NCBI RefSeq assembly: GCF_021347895.1
Contig: NC_067129.1
Location: forward strand, 35,684,604-35,748,603
Length of the DNA: 64,000 bases
Direction of reading: 5' to 3'
Origin: Acanthochromis polyacanthus
Taxonomy: Eukaryota > Chordata > Actinopteri > Pomacentridae
A model generated the notes under the pieces. It was not told the origin of the DNA. It searched no databases and saw only the letters and a program-made list of their open reading frames with translations. This document shows, in pieces, positions 1 to 10,984 of the stretch (its first letter is position 1; every line of letters begins with the position of its first letter). A program made the translations under genes and the position numbers.

Positions 1-434
1 AGGACCCGAAAAACGCTGAATGCTTTGTACAGGGTAGCATTGTGACCGTGGAACAAGAGGATTAAGTGATATAAGCGATATGGAGAGTAGAACTTAATTC
101 TGAACAGACATCGGGGACGGGGACCAGCTAAGAGCTGCCAAAACCAGGTGGCGAGGAGGAGCATGGCGGTGCCGCCTAGAAGATCAACACGGACTAGAAT
201 CAGCAGAGGAGATGCTTACACTGTCAGGTTCTTTTTTGAGACAGTGTTTTTTGAGTTGAGGATGTTTTTCTTTTTGATTGCTGTTTTGGTTGATGTTGCA
301 GGACTAGAAACATGGTTACGTTTTAATGTTTATCACTGCAGAGGAATGGCACGGATCCACTACACTGAAATATGGAACAGTATGGTTTTGCTTCCAGAGA
401 GAGGTAATTATTATTATTTTTTTATATAAGCTTT

Positions 435-1306
435 ATGGGTAGTTGGCTCATTAATATTGTTTTATGGAACACAAATGGTTGCAGTACTCCTGCCAAAAGG
501 AAAAAGATACTTACATATCTTAAATCTAAAGACACAGATATTGCTTTTATACAAGAAACACATTTTAAAAATCAAGAAGAAGCTTTGAAAATGAAACGTG
601 ACTGGGTGGGGAAGGTATTCACAATTCTGTGTCTAGTAAGAGTTGCGGAGTGGTTGTTCTGATTAACAAAAGGCTCAATTTTATACTTTCAAAAGAATTT
701 AAGGACTCGGATGGACGCATCATGTGCGTGGAAGCTAAAATCAATGGAGTAAAAGTCGAATTATGTAATATTTACACCCCTAATAAAGAAAGTCAAATTT
801 TTATTCATAAAGTTTTTAAGATGCTGGGGGACTTGGATGGCCCAATTATTTTAGGAGGAGATTTTAATCAAGTAATGGATGATCATTTAGATCGCAGTAA
901 GAGCAGACATGCCTTAACCACTAAAGACAGAACTGCCATACACAGCCTACAGGAAGATCTGGCTTTAATCGATATCTGGAGACTTGTTAACCCACGGGAA
1001 AGGGAGTATTCTTTTTACTCTCATTCCCACAAAACTTACTCACGAATAGATTTTTTTTCTAATTTCTCACTCTCTGGTTAACAGGGTTATAGACAGTAAT
1101 ATAGGGGTTATAGCAATAACAGATCATGCTCTGGTGGAGCTACATCTAGATTTAAATGTTGATAAAATACAAGATGGAAGATGGAGAATGCACACAAGTT
1201 TATCACAGGATGAACAATTTGCCAAAAAAATCGGGGAAGATATCTGCAAATTTCTAGAGTTGAATATTGGTTCAACAGAGACTAAGTACAGTGTGGGGTG
1301 CCCTTA
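435..1306 (+). pseudogene. L1 ORF2, apurinic-type endonuclease domain (frameshifted)
   Basis: This is the N-terminal endonuclease of a LINE ORF2, which nicks target DNA to prime reverse transcription. The start ATG at 435 is followed by the family signatures WNTNG, QETHF, NIYTPN, GGDFN and SRIDFF, spaced as in APE-like endonucleases. Reading shifts frame around 610-640, just after WVGK, and again at a run of eight T near 1050, after SRIDFF. The third frame continues through DHALVEL to a stop near 1306. Motifs are seen directly; assignment to the L1 clade rests on them and on the downstream RT. No function is expected. Confidence 0.85.
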
Positions 1307-1823
1307 AAGCATTTATAAGAGGAAAATTTATTTCTCACAGTTCATGGAAGAAAAAGGAAAGTCGGAATAAGTTACAATCAATAGAGAAGGAAATAATTGA
1401 TTTAGAAAAAAAATCTGGCAGAATGGTTTGATGAGGAACAATTTCGTAAAATTTGTCAGTTGAAATTTGATTTACATGAAATTTATAACAAAAAAAACTG
1501 AATACGCATTGTTTAGGCTTAAAACTGATTTTTATGAAAACGGAGAGAAGACAGGATGATTATTAGCGAGACAGTTAAAGTCACAGGATGCAACTAATAC
1601 AATTATGACTTTTAGAGAAAATAATGAATCAATAACATCATCTGCTGGCATTAATAGCATTTTTAAAAGTTTTTATGAGGAATTATAGACATCTTCAAAT
1701 ACAACTAAGGAAGAGGATTTGGCCACTTTTTTTTGGAAAAAATAACATTACCACAGGTTCCTCAGATAGAGAGAGATAATTTGGATAACCCCATATCAAT
1801 TACAGAAGTAAAAAAACGCTATT

Positions 1824-2636
1824 ATGGCTAGGAAATCTGGGAAGTCACCAGGTGTGGACGGCTTCCCAGCCAAATTTTATAAGAAATATTTGGATGTGCT
1901 CTGCCCAGTGCTTACAAAGGTTCTGCAGGAAGCATTCGAATGTGGATCATTACCCGACAGCTATAATGAAGCCATTATATCTGTAATACCAAAAAAAGAC
2001 AAAGATTTAACAGACCCTGCTAACTATAGACCGATAAGTTTAATTAGTGTTGATTGCAAAATATTATCAAAAGTATTAGCTTTGAGATTAGACAAAGTAT
2101 TGCCAAAAATTATATATAAAGATCAAGTAGCTTTCATTAAAAAAAAAATAGAACATCAACTGATAATATGAGAAGACTCTTACATCTGCTGTGGATGAAT
2201 AAATCTAACCTACAACCTGTCGTAGCCTCATCCCTTGATGCCCAGAAAGCTTTTGATCGGGTAGAGTGGGCCTTTATTTTTGAAACACTGTCAAGATTCG
2301 GGTTTGGTTCTAATTTCCGCAGATGGATACAGATCCTGTACATATACAAATCCGAAAGCTGCAGTTTTTACTAATGGGATGGTGTCTCAGTTCTTTAAAA
2401 TAACCAGATCAACTCGTCAGGGGTGCAGTCTTAGTCCCTTATTGTTCACAATATTTCTTGAACCTCTGGCTGTAATGACAAGAGGGGAACCAGGAATTTG
2501 GGGAGTTACGGCAGGGAATAGGGAACATAAACTTTTTCTTTATGCGGATGACATCCTGGCACTGTGTCAAGACCCAGTTAACTCTGTAACACAACTACTG
2601 GAAACTATTAAAACATATTCTAAACTTTCAGGGTAC
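1824..2636 (+). pseudogene. L1 ORF2, reverse transcriptase domain, first part
   Basis: This is the reverse transcriptase core of the same ORF2. It shows [42 protein letters not shown] (motif A), STRQGCSLSPLLF (motif B) and LFLYADDILAL (motif C, intact YADD), then a thumb-like piece ending KLSGYC. Frames change near 2160 and between 2290 and 2350. Bases 1307-1823, between endonuclease and RT, are a degraded linker with many stops. Coding breaks at 2637 where the LTR element inserted, and continues at 5888 with INWHKSEAMPVF. That is the order expected of an L1 RT (SGY then N-x-KSE). Confidence 0.88.
2631..2636. repeat. Target site duplication GGGTAC, left copy
   Basis: GGGTAC directly precedes the TGTCAGG end of the LTR element. 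The same six bases follow its CCTGACA end at 5882-5887. The duplication places the insertion in the thumb region of the L1 RT. Confidence 0.9.
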
Positions 2637-3258
2637 TGTCAGGAAACTAACAAGGCGGACCTGGGCAGAGAACCACACTACTAAGGCTGGTGGGAATGAG
2701 AATGGTTTATTGCGTACAGGTGGAATATGGCAGAGGTGGGGGAACCAGGAGGCAGAAGAACGGCAGGTGGAGTTGAGTTTGGGCCGGAAGGTGCTGGAGC
2801 CAGGGATTGGCAGTCGCCGTCGATCTGAATGAGGGATGGAGTGCCGCAGATGGAGAGAGGGGATCCCTGGGTGCCGGTAGCAGGTGGGGAAGGAGGTCCA
2901 GCAGGTGACGGGAGATCGACGGAGACAGGACGTTGGACTCTGATGATCCGGGGGGCTGAGGTGTTCGTTAGGCCGGACAGAGGTGGACGTCTAGCCGGTT
3001 ATGGTTCTGGGACTCCGGGAGGCGACGAGCAGTCGACTTACTGCAGTGGGTTTCCGGGTGGTTGGGAGGGAGGTCGGTCGGGATTTCCAGGAGGAGTTCC
3101 GGGCAGGATGGGGGATCCAGAAGGGGGATACCGGTACCGAATGGTTCGGGAAGGACAGATGAAGGTTCTGAGCGGCGGGAATCCCGGACAGCTGGACCTA
3201 GGCGAAGGTAGAGGAGAAAAGGTGTTATGGTTGGCAGAAAATACAATGGACCTCTGTG
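2637..3258 (-). repeat. Truncated LTR copy (622 bp)
   Basis: This matches 4946-5567 base for base over almost its whole length, with scattered substitutions and equal length. It breaks off at CCTCTGTG. The remaining 314 bp of the LTR, present in the other copy, are missing, so in the element's own orientation this 3' LTR lacks its U3 start. Confidence 0.85.
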
Positions 3259-3260
3259 GG

Positions 3261-3880
3261 CTAGGGTCCGGTGGATCCTCCGGGGGCGGAGCCAGGTCCG
3301 GTGGATCCTCCGGGGACAGGACTGGGGGCAGGATGGAACACGGGACCGGGGACCCCTCTGGGGGCGGAGCAGGATCCGGGGGCCCCGCTGGGGGCGGCGC
3401 AGGATCCGGGGGCCCCTCTGGGGGCGGCGCAGGATCCGGGGGCCCCTCTGGGGGTGGCGCAGGATCCAGGGGCCCCTCCGGGGCGGAGCAGGAGGAGAGG
3501 CGCAGAGCCTCTTCAGGGATTCAGGGGAGGCCTTAAGCCTTTTAAAGACTGTCAAAAGCTCAGGGACAGGAGGCAGGGCGTCGACCGCCTCAGGGACAGG
3601 AGGCGGGGCGTTGACCCCCTAAGGGACTGGAGGCGGGGCGTCGACCCCCTCAGGAACTGGAGGAGGGGCGTCGCCCCCCTCAGGGACTGGAGGCGGGGAG
3701 CCGTTCCGAGGGCGGAACGGGATACGAGAGCCCCTCCGGGGGCAAAGCCGGATCCGTGAGCCCCTCTGAGGGCAGAGCTGGATCCACGAGCCCCTCCGGG
3801 GGCGGAACCAGATCCAGGGATGGGAGCCCCTCCGGGGGCGGAACCGGATCAGTAGGCCCCTACGGAGGCGGAGCTGGAAG
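3261..3880. repeat. GC-rich minisatellite, about 30-bp units of three kinds
   Basis: Three adjoining arrays lie inside the LTR element. At 3261-3490 units resemble GGATCCGGGGGCCCCTCTGG plus GGGCGGCGCA. At 3556-3700 units resemble CAGGGACTGGAGGCGGGGCG plus TCGACCCCC. At 3725-3880 units resemble GAGCCCCTCCGGGGGCGGAA plus CCGGATCC. They make long open frames in several phases on both strands (GGAGSGGPSGGGA-like and RGPRILRRPQ-like). These are repeat artefacts, not proteins. A looser repeat (GAGGTCTGGTTCTGGGGA) follows at 4270-4460. Confidence 0.85.
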
Positions 3881-4945
3881 GGAGGCGCAGAGCCTCTTTT
3901 GGGACTCGGGGAAGGCGTTTCGCCTCTCTGAAGGTGTCGGGGAGTCCTTCAGCCCTTCTGACGCTGCCGAGAGCCCAGGGACTGGAGGTGAGGTGAGGTT
4001 CAGCAGACAGGGCAGGTTCATCGGCGTCCGCAGGAGTTCCAGGAGTTCGCAGGGTAGATAGGGAACCAACTCAGGTTTCTTTGCAGCCTCCTGGTGTGCC
4101 AGTGACACCACACCCTCCCGGACTTCCTGTCTATCTGCCTTAACCGACATACGCAGCAAAATGAAGAGACCCCTGACATACTCGCGGGCCTCAACAGACT
4201 TAAAAAAAATGGAAATGGGGCCAACAGGGAACAGGGGCAGGTCCCGGTAATCAGGGATGTCCGCCGGGCTCTTTGGAGGCTGGGTCGAGGTCTGGTTCTG
4301 GGGAGCAGAGGGCTGGACCTGATTCTGGTTGGAAAAAGTGAAAAAGTGGAGGTCTGGTTGTGTAGGTCAGAGGACTGATTTTGGAGGCCAGAGTACTGGG
4401 TCGAGGTCTGGTTCTGGGGAACAGAGGACTGGATCGGGGTCTGGTCTTGGGGAACAGAAGACAGGAATATGGCCCCCATGTAAACTGAGGACGGAGGGTT
4501 GGCGTGGGGCTTCTCCGGAGCTGGTGCCGAGGGGCCACGGTGTCTCATGGCATTGCGTTTTCAGCGGCCAGGCCACTTGGCAGGTGACTCCACAGCTGGT
4601 GGGGGACTGGTTCGGATTGGCTGTCGGATGGTAAACTGGGAGGTTCCAAACCTAGGGCTTGATCTAACAGAAGGTCACATAGCTCGTGGGAGTTGATGGA
4701 AAAAAACAGGGTGCTTCTTTTCCGGGGGCCTTGCTGCTTTCTAGGAGGCGGCTTAATGGCTAGTCAGGTTCCCCAGAAGGGAGAGGAAGTATCATAACCA
4801 GACATGGTGACCGGGGAATCGGGAGACTAGGTGAGGAGCAGAGTGGAGGGATTCCGGTTGCAGGGATGGCGACGGCTGTGGGGGGAGAGGGTTGGTCTAA
4901 GCCCTGGCAGTGGGTTCTCCGGGTCCGTTGTTGGTCAGATCGTTC

Positions 4946-5881
4946 TGTCAGGAAACTAACAAGGCGGACCAGGGCAGAGAACCACACTACTAAGGCTGGT
5001 GGGAATGAGAATGGTTTATTGCGTACAGGTGGAATATGGCAGAGGTGGGGGAACCAGGAGGCAGAAGAACGGCAGGTGGAGTGGGGTTTGGGCCGGAAGG
5101 TGCTGGAGCCAGGGATTGGCAGTCGCCATCGATCTGAATGAGGGATGGAGTGCTGCAGATGGAGAGAGGGGATTTCTGGGGGCCGGTAGCAGGTAGGGAA
5201 GGAGGTCCAGCAGGTGACGGGAGATCGACGGAGACAGAACGTCGGACTCTGACGATCCGGGGGACTGAGGTGTTCGTTGGGCCGGACAGAGGTGGATGTC
5301 TAGCCGGTTATGGTTCTGGGACTCCAGGAGGCGACGAGCAGTCGACTTACTGCAGTGGGTTTCCGGGTGGTTGGGAGGGAGGTCGGTCGGGATTTCCAGG
5401 AGGGGTTCCGGGCAGGATGGGGGATCCAGAAGGGGGATACCGGTACCGAATGGTTCGGGAAGGACAGATGAAGGTTCTGGGCGGCGGGAATCCCGGACAG
5501 CTGGACCTAGGCGAAGGTAGAGGAGAAAAGGCGTTATAGTTGGCAGAAAATACAATGGACCTCTGTGAACTGACTGGTGAGTCTTGTTCAACAATCTAGC
5601 AGGGTGTGGAAGCCTGAGTCGGTACTTATTGCAGGAGGAGTAATCAATGAGATGTCTTCCGGCTGTCCGGGACCCGTGGATGTGGTTGATTACCTGAGTA
5701 GAGTCAGCTGAGAAGCCAAACTCCACTCAGGTGCCATGCTGCAGGGGAAGAGAGAGGTAGAGGAGCGGATTGGAGACCGGGAGGGAGACAGAGAGGAAAA
5801 AGGAGAGGAGAAAGGAGAGGAGAAAGGAGGGAGAAGGTTTTGGGATGCCAGGTGGGTAAGGGTGAGAAGGGAGCCCTGACA
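4946..5881 (-). repeat. Full LTR (936 bp), 5' LTR in the element's orientation
   Basis: It starts TGTCAGG, ends CCTGACA on the + strand, and abuts the right target duplication. The first 622 bp match the truncated copy at 2637. A purine-rich GAGAGGAGAAAGGAGAGG block lies at about 5735-5850. No intact ORF is present. Confidence 0.8.
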
Positions 5882-5887
5882 GGGTAC

Positions 5888-7448
5888 TGTATTAACTGGC
5901 ATAAGTCAGAGGCCATGCCAGTTTTTCAGACCTGCTCCCCTATTCTACTTACTACATTTAATTTCAAATGGCTCCCAAAAGACATGGTGTTAAATTAAAT
6001 TCAGACATAAAAGAAATCATTACAGCCAATATAGAAAAACTATTAAATAAAATTAAGGCTAATTTGGAGAAATGGGGGAGGCTGAATTTAACACTATGGG
6101 GGAAAGTAAATACTATTAAAATGGTTATTGCCCCACAAATGAACTATCTTACTGGTATGATTCCTTTATGCATCCCTCCGCAATTATTACTCAGATATAA
6201 CAACATGATAAAATGCTTTCTTTGGGGTACGAAGAAACCTAGAATTAATTTAGATAAATTATACCAGCCAAAGAAAGACGGGGGTTGTCCTTGCCAAATA
6301 TTTCCTATTATAGCAATTCTTTTGAAATGGCGAAACTTGCGAAACACTGGAATGGAAAGAACACAGACTTGGACTGGATCTTGATCGAGCAGGAGCTCAC
6401 GTTCCCTTTCAAACCCACAGAGATTCTTTCTCAAACAATTAAACAGAAGGATAATAATATGATGAACCCAATTTTAGCTCACTCAAAGAAAATTTGGCAG
6501 GACATGCATAAAAATTGCAAAATCTCTCATAACACTCAAAAATATGCATCTATTTGGTGTAATTCTAAAATCAAAATAGGTAAACAAACTATTTACTGGG
6601 CCCAATGGTTGAAAAAAGGAATTAGAATATTAGATGATCTTTATGAAGAGGGCAACTTTGTTTCCTATCAAACATTGTTAGATAAATTTAAACTAAAAGG
6701 AAGGGCCCATTTTTGGAAATATCTACGGATAAGACACTGCATTGAAGCTAAGATTCTTCAACAGAATGATGCTAATATAATTGAGCAGTTCTTAAAATTA
6801 CCACCGAGATCTCAAACAGCCTCCAAGTGGTACGAGATTTGTCCTTGGAAGACCAGCAAAGGGTGTAATTACTTAAGGAAGTTATAGGAGAAAGATCTGG
6901 ATTGTATTTTGGATGAAGGAATGTGGAAGGGGATTCTTTCCAACACCGAAAAATATGTCAGAGAAGCTCGGAGCAAATATATTCAACATAAAATAATACA
7001 TAGATATTACTACACTTCAACTAGACTCAGTAAAATGAAACTAATTAAAGATGACCTGTGCTGGAAATGCAAGGCAGAACGTGGTACATATCTACATGTT
7101 ATGTGGGAATGTCCTCAGGTTTTCCCTCTGTGGGAAAATGTTTTGGGGCTAGTAGCGAATTGGCTAAAATGTCCGCTCTCAACTTCTCTCTGTCTCCTTG
7201 GGGACAGAACAAAAGTACCAAATTTAAATAAATTTAAATATCAGATATTAAAATCTGCTCTACTGACTTGTGCTCGTCTGATTTTAAGGTGTTGGAAGGA
7301 ACTCCACACTCCAACTATTGAGGTGTGGAAAGTTCAAATGATGGAAACGGCTGCATATGAAAAGATGTTGATGAGATTGAACAGTGGAAATGGAGCTGCT
7401 AATGAACAATGGGAGAGTTTTAGAGATTTTGTATCTGTAAGAAATTGA
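5888..7448 (+). pseudogene. L1 ORF2, remainder of RT and C-terminal domain
   Basis: The ORF2 reading continues after the LTR insertion from INWHKSEAMPVF. The later frames carry stops and shifts near 5980 and 6380-6900. The last frame (6909-7448) contains CWKC, eight residues, then H and WECP: the cysteine-histidine motif near the C-terminus of L1 ORF2 proteins, needed for retrotransposition in active relatives. The TGA at 7446-7448 is the probable natural ORF2 end. Confidence 0.82.
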
Positions 7449-7672
7449 AAAGTGAGCACTTATATATCAGTGTGAATATATGAACTATATATCACACACG
7501 CTAAACACCCATTGTCTAGGCCAGGGGTGGGCAAACTTTTTGGCTCAGGGGCCACATTGACTTTTGAAATGCGACAGACGGGTCAAACCAGCATCAGATG
7601 GTTGGAGATTGTGCAAACTAATATGAATTACATGTTAAAGGCAATACTGACAAAGGATAATCGCATTCACTT

Positions 7673-9132
7673 TCAGTGGGAACAGTGTTGTTGGTCACCC
7701 TTTTCTGCCAGTGCATCAAAGTCTGGTGTCAGCTTGGTTGTGGCAATTCTCAGGATGGATCTGAGGTGTTCATCAGTTAACTGGGATCTGTGGTGTCCTT
7801 TGTCACAAAGGACACCACAAAAAACCCGACAAGTCACTTCAGCTGGTATCATGTCCCTTGTCACAAGGGACATGATACCAGCTGAAGTGACTTGTCGGGT
7901 TTTTTCAAAATCAGAGAACCGATGGCAGAATTTTTTTTTTACATTTGTCTTGAGAATAAAGTCAGTTTGGCTTTGAAGGCTGTCACATTTGTGTACATTT
8001 TGTGCACAAACTGATCTTTCCCTTGCAGCTTCACGTTCAGCTCATTCGTGTGCATCAGTATGTCCACGGCAAAAGCAAAATCACAGCCAATCTCTGTGGC
8101 CCAGCTCAGGAAAATCATGATTAACTCCAAAAATGAGCTAATCTCGCCTCTGAGCTCCCACACTGGCTGACGTGCTTTCCCCAAACTTAACCAGCAGACA
8201 TGAGAGTGGTAAAGCAAGTCCTGGTGATCAGCATCCGTTTCTTCCTGAAACTTCATGAACTGAAGCTGCTGAAGCCCTCTGGCTCGTATAGAGTTAACAA
8301 GTTTTACGACTGGCTTCACGACATGCTCAAGATGCAAAACACACTTACAGAGCGCTTCCTGGTGGATTATGCAGTGTAGGAAAATCACATCCAGCTCAGG
8401 GTTTTCCTCCTTCGCCTTATCCTGGATTCTTTTCAGCAGCCCTACGTTTTTCTCCTGTCAAGATGGCGATCCGTCCGTGGTGACATTGGTGACTTTACAC
8501 CACGGCAGCTTCACCCTCTGGATGACCCTGCAGTCCTCTCCACGTGTTTTCCCCTTCATGGATTCCATAGTCACAAATTCCTCCGTCGTCTCAAAATGTT
8601 CATTAATCCCTCTAATAAAAATTAATAGCTGAGCAGAGTCTTTTATGGCATTGCTTTCGTCCACTGCTAATGGATATAGCTTGAAGGACTCCGCTTTTTC
8701 GTTCAGTGAGCTGGCTCAGTCTTCGTCTATTAGTTCACCACGGCTTGCTAGCCTTTATTATTTTGAATGCTAGCAAATAACTTGTCTTTGTGCTTGACTC
8801 GTGACCGTAGTTTGCAGAAAAAACGTTTTGCTGAGTGTGTAAACTGGCTGCCAGCCTCTGAGTCGTAGCTGTCCATCCCTGCCCTGACTGGCTGCTAGCG
8901 TAGTTAGCATGCTTCGTGGAAAAGTGCCGGCTGATACTGTATTCTTTCAAAACCGCAACGGTTTCATTGCAAATAAGACATAGAGCCTTTGAACAGACGT
9001 CAGCAAAAAATATTTAGGAGTCCACTCCTTCTGAAACACTCCACTTTTCTTGTCTTTGGTCCACTCATTGTTACGGCAGGGCCCAATGCAGTTGTAAAGC
9101 AGAAGAAGAGAAAATAAACCAACAAAGGTCAC
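7673..9132 (-). pseudogene. hAT transposase fragments (GTF2IRD2-like)
   Basis: Read on the minus strand from 9132, fragments include FQKEWTPKYFLLTSV, then KEYSISRHFSTKHANYAS (zinc-finger/BED-like N-terminus). At 8388-7939 they include HCIIHQEALCKCVL, LLYHSHVCWLSLGK and FAFAVDILMHTNELN. Close to the end is QLTDEHLRSILRIATTKLTP, the hAT C-terminal dimerisation region. These resemble the transposase relatives of vertebrate GTF2IRD2. The segment between KLTLFSRQM and that C-terminus is missing and replaced by palindromic filler at 7789-7905. Stops and shifts separate the blocks. Confidence 0.8.
7819..7905. repeat. Perfect 87-bp palindrome (43-bp arms, 1-base centre)
   Basis: Arms 7819-7861 and 7863-7905 are exact reverse complements around C at 7862, from AAAAAACCCGACAAG to CTTGTCGGGTTTTTT. 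A smaller one (arms 7789-7803 and 7805-7819, centre 7804) adjoins it and shares the core TTGTCACAA. Both lie in the hAT transposase frame. Confidence 0.97.
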
Positions 9133-9476
9133 TTGTGTCTGGAGGGCGCCATCTAGTGGGGCAAACAGAAACGTCGGGTACTGCAGGGGAAGGTAAAATG
9201 AATGTGGTCTTCACTGTAATTTCGTCAATTCTAATATTGACAAAATTATTTCGTGGGCCGGATTGAAAAGCCCAAAGGGCCGTATGTGGCCCGGGGGCCG
9301 TAGTTTGCCCATGCCTAGTCTAGGCTCTACTGTTAGACCCTCTCAGTTTTTCTTTTGGATAGTTTGTGGTGGACATTGTCTCCTGAAAAGCCTGCTTTTT
9401 GTTTTTTGTTTTGTTTCATATGTTTGTTTAAAAAAAGGAAAGAAAACTCAATAAAATGTGAATTACAAAAAAAAAG

Positions 9477-9776
9477 GATCAAATCAATTTGGATCTGGAC
9501 TTGGTCTAATGTGGTTAATATCCAAAAAAACAAAACAAAACAAAAAAACAGTAAAATGTTATTGTTTTGCTTTTCCACAAACCAAAAACTGTATTTTTAA
9601 GACCTTCATGCTCTCTGGCAAAGTTGAGTCCAGATTGTTTGCAGTGCAAATACAGTAGCTTTAAATGTAGATATGCTCTAATGTGGTCTATGTGCAAAAA
9701 AAAAAAAAGAGAATTTTCCCTTTTTGCAACCTGCACAAATAGAATAAAGGTTTCATGAATCAGCGATTGTATTTAT
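9477..9776 (+). repeat. Degenerate ~300-bp tandem repeat, unit 1
   Basis: It shares blocks with 14886-15100 and 15304-15665: CTCTGGCAAA followed by AGTCCAGATT, CTAATGTGGTCTATGTGCAA, and TGCACAAATAGAATAAAG. The L2 insertion at about 9777 splits the array: sequence after TTGTATTT here continues at AAAGACTGTTAG near 14890, by comparison with the uninterrupted unit at 15355-15390. Confidence 0.75.
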
Positions 9777-9989
9777 CAGTCAATCAATCAATCAATCAAA
9801 AATTTATTTGTAGAGCACTTTACAACACTCATGGTGACCAAAGTGCTTTCCAGTTAAGAACAAACAATAAAATAAGAAATAAAAGCAGATTAAAAGAAAG
9901 CAACAATAGAGCATAGCAGGGAAATAAAATCAGATAAAACCAGATAAAATAAGATAAGATAAAATAGAATAAAATAAAATGTCACCACA

Positions 9990-10954
9990 TTACTGTGTAT
10001 TAAAAGCCAGTCTAAAAAGATATGTTTTTAGCCGTGATTTAAACAAGCCAAAGTCAGTGATGGTGCGAATGTCAGGGGGCGGTTTGTTCCAGAGTCTTGG
10101 CCCAGCAACTGAAAAGACTCGATCCCCCCAGTGTTTAAGCCTGGCCCTTGGGACTTCCAGAAACAGCTGGTTAGAGGATCTTAACTCCCTGTTTGGGTTT
10201 CGGACAGAGGGAAGCTCCGTTAAATAAATAGGCGCCAGACCATTCAGGGCTTTAAAAACAAAAAGTAAAATTTTAAAAGCAATTTTAAAAGAAACTGGAT
10301 GCCAGTGGAGGGAGAAGCGGACTGGGGTGACGTGCTGACGCCTTGGAGTGTTCGTGAGGAAACGACCTGCCGCATTTTGCACCAACTGGAGGACGCTCAG
10401 GGCAGACTGGGAAACACCGACATAAAGGGCATTGCAATAATCTATACATGAGCTAATAAAAGCATGAATAGTCTTTTCCAGGTCGGTGCGACTTAAAAAG
10501 ATTTTACTTTAGATAAAAGACGTAGCTGATAAAAACTGGCTCTGACCACGTTGTCAATCTGTTTTGTGAACGTAAAACTGTTGTCAAAAATGACACCGAG
10601 GTTCTTTACAGATGGTTTTAACTTCGAAAACAGAGAGTCTGAAAGTGCAAGAACATTGTCCCCAAATAAAATGTAGTCAGTCTTGTTCTCATTTAAATGG
10701 AGGAATTTTTTTCCCAGCCATGACTTGATGTCATTGATACAGTTCGTGAGGGACTGAAGGGCACCACTTTTGTTAAGGAACACTGGTAAATACAACTGTA
10801 AATCATTGACGTAACAGTGAAATGTTAAATTATGCCTGGCTACAATTGACCCTAGTGGCAACATATAAAGGGAAAAAAGCGAAGGGCCCAAGATGGAGCC
10901 CTGGTGAACTCCGCAAAACAAAGAGGCAACGGAGGAGGACAGGTCGCCAATCAT
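9990..10954 (-). pseudogene. L2 reverse transcriptase (motif B onward) and C-terminus, minus strand
   Basis: The minus strand reads HQGSILGPSLFSLYMLPLG (motif B), then CYVNDLQLYL where an active element has YADD, so the catalytic A-D pair has become V-N-D. NLGVIFDNSFTF follows. A second frame (10385-9990) has MVQNAAGRFLT, FSLHWHPVSFKIAFKILLFVFKAL and RLWNKPPPDIR, the C-terminal region of L2/CR1 ORF2. A frame break near 10450-10490 divides the two. Confidence 0.88.
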
Positions 10955-10984
10955 AACAGAAAAAGTCCTGTTGGTCAGGTAAGA

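Larger units (their letters stand above)
2637..5881 (-). mobile_element. LTR retrotransposon remnant (probably Ty3/gypsy), minus strand, internally deleted
   Basis: A 3245-bp insertion begins TGTCAGG, ends CCTGACA and is flanked by GGGTAC duplications. It has a full LTR at 4946-5881 and a partial LTR at 2637-3258. On the minus strand, the sequence directly after the full LTR reads GAACGATCTGACC and then ACGGACCC, where fish gypsy-type elements usually have an ATGGACCC gag start (from memory of the family). The orientation is therefore minus and the start codon is mutated to ACG. The interior (3259-4945) has no recognisable pol. It consists mostly of GC-rich 30-bp repeats and decayed proline/glycine-rich frames. 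A large internal deletion that also removed 314 bp of one LTR explains the structure. Confidence 0.75.
7522..9317 (-). mobile_element. hAT-superfamily transposon (GTF2IRD2/Charlie-like), decayed, minus strand
   Basis: The left end is CAGGGGTGGGCAAACTTTTT and the right end AGTTTGCCCATGCCTA, imperfect inverted repeats of the hAT type. Eight-base direct repeats GTCTAGGC flank it at 7514-7521 and 9318-9325, the length usual for hAT. The element sits in the 3' UTR of the L1, so it is younger. Minus-strand transposase pieces lie inside. At 1796 bp with large coding gaps it is non-autonomous. Confidence 0.9.
1..9476 (+). mobile_element. L1-clade (L1/Tx1-like) LINE, interrupted by two younger insertions
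   Basis: The region carries L1-type ORF2 domains in order (endonuclease, reverse transcriptase, C-terminal cysteine motif), then a 3' UTR ending in AATAAAATG and an A-run at about 9446-9476. Two insertions with clean target duplications split it: an LTR remnant at 2637-5881 and a hAT element at 7522-9317. The ORF2 reading resumes across the first insertion, which shows it was one element. The 5' end is not resolved. Bases 1-434 hold no clear ORF1 and may be L1 5' sequence or flank. Many frameshifts and stops show it is dead. Confidence 0.85.

Noticed and set aside
2829..3759. Long Gly/Ser/Pro/Arg-rich open frames on both strands
   Set aside because: They are produced by 30-bp GC-rich tandem repeats, overlap in several frames and strands, and have no domain signatures.
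7789..7905. Palindromes considered as CRISPR-like or Rho-independent terminator structures
   Set aside because: This is a vertebrate nuclear locus and the arms are inverted copies of hAT coding sequence, so prokaryotic interpretations do not apply.
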